Source: Butyrivibrio sp. NC2007
GTDB lineage: Bacteria > Bacillota > Clostridia > Lachnospirales > Lachnospiraceae
Length of the DNA stretch: 64,000 nt
Assembly: GCF_000421405.1 (NCBI RefSeq)
Contig: NZ_ATWY01000003.1
Location: 124,001-188,000, forward strand
Direction: 5' to 3'
Shown here: positions 60,640 through 64,000 of the stretch, one piece after another
How the letters are laid out: each line of letters begins with the position of its first letter
Position numbering within the stretch: the first letter of the stretch is position 1
Notes under the pieces: generated by a model
Told to the model about the DNA's origin: nothing
Databases searched by the model: none
The model's input: the letters and a program-made list of their open reading frames with translations, nothing else
Made by a program: the position numbers and the translations under genes

Positions 60640-61205
60640 TACTTCTTATAGATAACTACGACAGCTTTTCCTACAATCTTTACCAGCTTATAGGCGAGAT
60701 CAATCCTGATATCAGGGTTATCAGAAACGATGAGATGACAATAGAGGAGATAAGAGCACTAAAGCCTGAGCGGATCATTCTTTCACCAGGTCCCGGAAGG
60801 CCTGAGGATGCAGGTATTATCGTTGAGGCTGCAAGAACTCTGGGAAAAGAGATCCCGACGCTGGGCGTGTGCCTTGGACATCAGGCAATCTGTATGGCCT
60901 TTGGGGCTACGGTCACTTATGCAAAAGAGCTTATGCACGGCAAACAGTCAGTGGTTAAGTTCGATACTGAAAGCACCTTGTTTAAGGGTATTTCTGAGAA
61001 AGCACCCGTTGCAAGATATCATTCTCTGGCGGCTGAAAAGAGCACAATTCCGGACTGCCTAAAGATAACAGGTGTTACCGATGATGGCGAAGTTATGGCA
61101 ATAGAGCACAGAGAATACCCTATTTACGGGGTTCAGTTCCACCCGGAATCCATCATGACCCCTGATGGAAAGGCTATGTTGAAAAATTTTTTAAAAAGTT
61201 GTTGA
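60636..61205 (+). CDS. trpG: Anthranilate synthase component II (glutamine amidotransferase)
   Basis: 189 aa class I amidotransferase. Nucleophile GVCLGHQAI (Cys79), catalytic His and Glu in GVQFHPESIMT (about 170-172), oxyanion LSPGPGRPEDAG (about 50). It hydrolyses glutamine for TrpE. It could also serve PabB, as amphibolic TrpG/PabA does. Start overlaps trpE as ATGA. The promoter of the ammonium transporter gene begins inside its stop codon region. Confidence 0.93.
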   Translation: MILLIDNYDSFSYNLYQLIGEINPDIRVIRNDEMTIEEIRALKPERIILSPGPGRPEDAGIIVEAARTLGKEIPTLGVCLGHQAICMAFGATVTYAKELMHGKQSVVKFDTESTLFKGISEKAPVARYHSLAAEKSTIPDCLKITGVTDDGEVMAIEHREYPIYGVQFHPESIMTPDGKAMLKNFLKSC

Positions 61206-61230
61206 CAGGTCTTAAACATCCGAGTACAAT
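61202..61230 (+). promoter_or_regulatory. amt promoter
   Basis: TTGACA (61202-61207), exactly 17 bp, TACAAT (61225-61230). Near-consensus sigma-A type. The -35 overlaps the trpG stop codon. Predicted start near 61237 gives a leader of about 120 nt. Confidence 0.75.
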
Positions 61231-61246
61231 CCATGAATAAGTAAAG

Positions 61247-61326
61247 TGTATACACGAATACAAAAAAGCAAACGATGCAATGGCGCATCAAACTACGAAA
61301 GTAGTGTGCCAGTGCGTCGTTTTTTT
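61247..61326 (+). promoter_or_regulatory. Candidate ANTAR-type antiterminator/terminator leader of amt
   Basis: P1: TGTAT (61247-61251), hexaloop ACACGA, ATACA. P2: GATGC (61274-61278), hexaloop AATGGC with A at 1 and G at 4, GCATC (61285-61289). P2 lies wholly inside the 5' arm (61271-61287) of a competing 17-nt stem whose 3' arm is 61305-61321, capped by ACTAC-GAAA-GTAGT and followed by T7, a terminator. P1's loop has G at 5 rather than 4, so the match to the ANTAR pattern is partial. Confidence 0.55.
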
Positions 61327-61358
61327 GTGCTTTAAGGCACAAAAAGGAGGAGAAACGT

Positions 61359-63128
61359 ATGAGTGGAGAAATCTTAGATGCTATTAACGGCAGTGTTTTT
61401 GGCGTATGGTTTTTGATCGGCGCAGCTTTAGTTTTCTGGATGCAGGCCGGATTTGCAATGTGTGAAGCAGGCTTCACCAGAGCAAAGAATACAGGAAACA
61501 TCATTATGAAGAACCTGATGGATTTCTGCATCGGAACTGTAGTATTTATTCTCATCGGTTTTGGCCTGCTTCTTGGGGAAGACCTGGCAGGCATAATCGG
61601 AAGACCCGGATTTGATATTTTCACAAATTATGCAAATTTCGACTGGTCAAATTTCGTATTCAACCTTGTGTTCTGTGCTACAACAGCAACAATCGTTTCA
61701 GGATCAATGGCTGAGAGAACTAAATTCTTATCTTATTGTGTGTACTCGGCAGTTATCTCAGCAATCGTTTATCCGATTGAAGCACACTGGACCTGGGGCG
61801 GCGGATTCCTTGCTCAGATGGGATTTCATGATTTCGCCGGATCCAACTGCATCCACATGGTAGGTGGTATTGCAGCTCTTGTTGGCGCATCAATGCTTGG
61901 ACCACGTATCGGTAAGTTCGAAAGGGATGCTTCCGGAAAGGTTACAAAAGTAAATGCTTTCCCGGGTCACAACCTTGTAGCAGCTTCCCTCGGTGTATTT
62001 ATCCTGTGGCTTGGCTGGTACGGATTTAACGGCGCAGCATGTACAACCGTAGAGCAGCTCGGAAGCGTATTCGTAACAACAACAATTGCTCCTGCACTTG
62101 CAACAGTAACCTGTATGGTATTTACCTGGGTTAAATACGGTAAGCCCGATGTTTCAATGTGTCTGAACGCTTCACTGGCAGGTCTTGTAGCCATCACAGC
62201 TCCCTGTGATGTAACAGATGCTTTTGGCGCAATCGTGATCGGTATCGTAGCAGGCCTTCTTGTTTGCTTCGGTGTTTGGTTCCTTGATTACAAGCTTCAT
62301 GTTGATGATCCTGTCGGAGCTGTTTCGGTACATTGCCTCAACGGTATTTGGGGAACACTTGCAGTAGGTCTTTTTGCTACAAATTCAGCTCCCGGCTATT
62401 CAATAGCTGATGCAGCAGGTAACGAAATGGTAGGTCTTTTCTACGGCGGCGGACTTAAGCTCCTTGGAATCCAGTTCGTAGGAATGTTCTCTACAGCAGC
62501 CTGGACAGTTATTACTATTACAATCACATTCTTCTTAATTAAAGCCGTTATGGGACTTCGTGTAACAGAGGAAGAAGAGATTCTCGGACTTGACTCAACA
62601 GAGCATGGTCTTGCGTCTGCTTATTCCGGATTTGCCATCATGGATGTTTCAAACACTCTGAACATGAGCGTAAACGAGAACACAGATCTTGGTGTAAGCG
62701 AGTACGACAATGCTTCACAGGTACAGAAGGATGCAGCTGTAAAGGTTGTTACAGCACCGGTTCCTAATACATCAGGAATCCACAAGGTTGTTATCATTGC
62801 TAAACTCTCACGCTACGACAAGCTCCGCAAGGCTATGAATGCTCTGGGCGTAACCGGAATGACAGTTACACAGGTTATGGGCTGCGGTGTTCAGAAGGGC
62901 TCCGGTGAGATGTACCGTGGAGTTGAGATGGATGCAACACTCCTTCCTAAGATCAAGCTGGAAGTAGTAGTTAGCAAGATCCCTGTTGAAGATGTTATTG
63001 AAGCAGCCAAGAGAACTCTTTACACAGGCCATATCGGAGACGGAAAGATCTTCGTTTACAGTCTCGACAACGTAGTCAAGATCCGCACCGGAGAAGAGGG
63101 TGCAGCAGCTTTGGCTGACGTTGAGTAA
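61359..63128 (+). CDS. amtB: Ammonium transporter fused to a PII (GlnK) domain
   Basis: 589 aa. Residues ~10-420 are an Amt channel with about 11 membrane segments: GFAMCEAGFTRAKN, FWDW-region equivalent EAHWTWGGGFLAQMGFHDFAGS, HMVGGIAALVGA (first pore His), GWYGFNGA, and VHCLNGIWGTLAVGLF (second His region). Residues ~474-589 form a PII domain: IHKVVIIAKLSRYDKLRKAMNALGV, T-loop QKGSGEMYRGVEMDATLLPK with the Tyr51-equivalent, and HIGDGKIFVYSLDNVVKIRTGEEG (ATP/2-oxoglutarate site). Ammonium uptake with a built-in nitrogen-status gate. AAGGAGG site. Next gene asnB. Confidence 0.92.
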   Translation: MSGEILDAINGSVFGVWFLIGAALVFWMQAGFAMCEAGFTRAKNTGNIIMKNLMDFCIGTVVFILIGFGLLLGEDLAGIIGRPGFDIFTNYANFDWSNFVFNLVFCATTATIVSGSMAERTKFLSYCVYSAVISAIVYPIEAHWTWGGGFLAQMGFHDFAGSNCIHMVGGIAALVGASMLGPRIGKFERDASGKVTKVNAFPGHNLVAASLGVFILWLGWYGFNGAACTTVEQLGSVFVTTTIAPALATVTCMVFTWVKYGKPDVSMCLNASLAGLVAITAPCDVTDAFGAIVIGIVAGLLVCFGVWFLDYKLHVDDPVGAVSVHCLNGIWGTLAVGLFATNSAPGYSIADAAGNEMVGLFYGGGLKLLGIQFVGMFSTAAWTVITITITFFLIKAVMGLRVTEEEEILGLDSTEHGLASAYSGFAIMDVSNTLNMSVNENTDLGVSEYDNASQVQKDAAVKVVTAPVPNTSGIHKVVIIAKLSRYDKLRKAMNALGVTGMTVTQVMGCGVQKGSGEMYRGVEMDATLLPKIKLEVVVSKIPVEDVIEAAKRTLYTGHIGDGKIFVYSLDNVVKIRTGEEGAAALADVE

Positions 63129-63155
63129 ATAGGAACATTTAGGAGGATTTGAAGT

Positions 63156-64000
63156 ATGTGCGCAATACTGACATACGCAAGAGCAGATGTATCAAAGGAT
63201 TTCTTTGAAGAGATCCTGGAAAAGACAACTTCCAGAGGCCCGGATATGACAAGGACCCTGCAGACAAACAAGGGCTATATGGGATTTAACAGACTATCGA
63301 TCATGGGACTTACAGAGAGCGGAATGCAGCCCTTTACCCTGAATGGTAACGCAGTAGTTTGTAACGGCGAATTGTACGGGTTTACTTTCCTTAAGAATTA
63401 TCTGGTGTCTTTGGGATACAGCTTTAAGAGTGACAGTGATTGCGAGATACTTCTTCCTCTTTATGAGAGGCTTGGAACCAAGATGTTCAGCCTTCTGGAT
63501 GCAGAATTTGCCTGTGTCATTTATGACAGCAAAAAGAATGACTTCGTGGCAGCGAGGGATCCGATAGGAATCAGGCCGCTTTACTACGGCTACGACGACG
63601 AAGGATATATCCTTTTCGCTTCAGAACCCAAGAACTTAACTGATGTCTGCAAGTGCATTAAGCCCTTCCCTCCGGGACATTACTACGAGGATGGCAGATT
63701 TATCTGCTACAGGGACATGACCGAGGATAAAGAACTAAAGACAGATGATCTTCAGACTATCACGGAAAACATCCATGACAAGCTGATCCGCGGTATCAAA
63801 AAGAGGCTCAGCGCAGATGCACCGGTTGGGTTTCTGCTCTCGGGAGGACTTGACTCCTCCCTGGTATGCGGAGTTGCAGCAAGTCTCTCAGATAAACCAA
63901 TCGAGACTTTTGCAATCGGCATGGACATAGATGCCATAGACCTCAAGTACGCAAGAGAAGTTGCAGAGTACATCCACAGCAATCACCATGAGGTGATCAT
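63156..64000 (+). CDS. asnB: Asparagine synthetase (glutamine-hydrolysing), 3'-truncated by window edge
   Basis: Runs off the right edge after ~281 codons. MCAILTYARADV begins with the catalytic Cys2; TSRGPDMTRT, FNRLSIMGL, VVCNGELYG, DSDCEILLPLYE and ARDPIGIRPLYYGY are class II glutaminase blocks; VGFLLSGGLDSSLVCGV (about 225) is the ATP-pyrophosphatase motif. It makes Asn from Asp, ATP and Gln. ATG 63156 with AGGAGG 8 bp upstream, 27 bp after the Amt-PII stop, so both should share the amt leader control. Confidence 0.92.
   Translation, partial: MCAILTYARADVSKDFFEEILEKTTSRGPDMTRTLQTNKGYMGFNRLSIMGLTESGMQPFTLNGNAVVCNGELYGFTFLKNYLVSLGYSFKSDSDCEILLPLYERLGTKMFSLLDAEFACVIYDSKKNDFVAARDPIGIRPLYYGYDDEGYILFASEPKNLTDVCKCIKPFPPGHYYEDGRFICYRDMTEDKELKTDDLQTITENIHDKLIRGIKKRLSADAPVGFLLSGGLDSSLVCGVAASLSDKPIETFAIGMDIDAIDLKYAREVAEYIHSNHHEVI

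Overview
This window looks like part of a Lachnospiraceae (Clostridia) genome, probably a rumen- or gut-type Butyrivibrio or Pseudobutyrivibrio relative. That is inferred from the gene families (DUF4867, YolD-linked UmuC-type polymerase, Mbeg1-like protein, a PurF-like protein starting Met-Gly-Gly, an Amt-PII fusion), strong AGGAGG ribosome sites and moderate GC in the genes. No rRNA, tRNA, CRISPR array, transposase or phage structural gene was found. The centre of the window (about 42.3-49.5 kb) is a plasmid-type replication and partition module: ParA plus a ribbon-helix-helix partner, 3.2 kb of very AT-rich gene-free DNA with GTTATATAAC repeats, about 20 iterons, a Rep_3-type initiator and a DUF815 AAA+ ATPase. 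The flanking genes are housekeeping-like (pta, trpEG, asnB, dtd, metY, malQ, HU). The replicon is therefore more likely a chromid or megaplasmid than a small plasmid.

Layout. 1-6 kb: end of a GH2 glycosidase, two small genes, a PurF-like protein lacking the catalytic Cys, and a DinB polymerase. 6-19 kb: a leftward unit of an amino-acid permease, five tandem B12-binding-type radical SAM genes, a GNAT-like protein, an ABC-F ATPase and a lipoprotein, followed by another radical SAM gene. 19-24 kb: acyltransferase-DUF6273 fusion, Mbeg1-like hydrolase and two unknowns. 24-30 kb: DUF3048 protein, CPBP protease, a lipoprotein related to the one at 7-8.7 kb, a Lys/Ala/Thr-rich protein, dtd, small membrane proteins, YdcF and metY. 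30.5-34.6 kb: an SOS-type translesion operon with three LexA-like boxes. 34.7-42.3 kb: DUF4342, nicotinamidase-like protein, malQ, WYL regulator, sortase B, ACT protein, CheY, MATE and HU. 42.3-49.6 kb: replication and partition module. 49.6-59 kb: HypA- and LarC-type nickel proteins, TrmH methyltransferase, an orphan solute-binding protein, a PAS/GAF/GGDEF protein, pta, YgjV and a PHP protein. 59-64 kb: trpE-trpG, then an Amt-PII fusion and asnB.

The best candidates for something undescribed are (1) the five-gene radical SAM tandem array with its permease, GNAT and ABC-F partners; (2) the origin region, where a 10-bp palindrome recurs around parA, rep and the ATPase and at distant sites, and iterons overlap both the rep promoter and its ribosome site; (3) an ANTAR-like antiterminator/terminator leader before the Amt-PII gene, with its own TTGACA-17-TACAAT promoter; and (4) a promoter class with a TCACA direct repeat at a fixed 11-bp distance from the -10, upstream of two small exported or membrane protein genes. 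Functions are read from sequence motifs only; no database search was possible.
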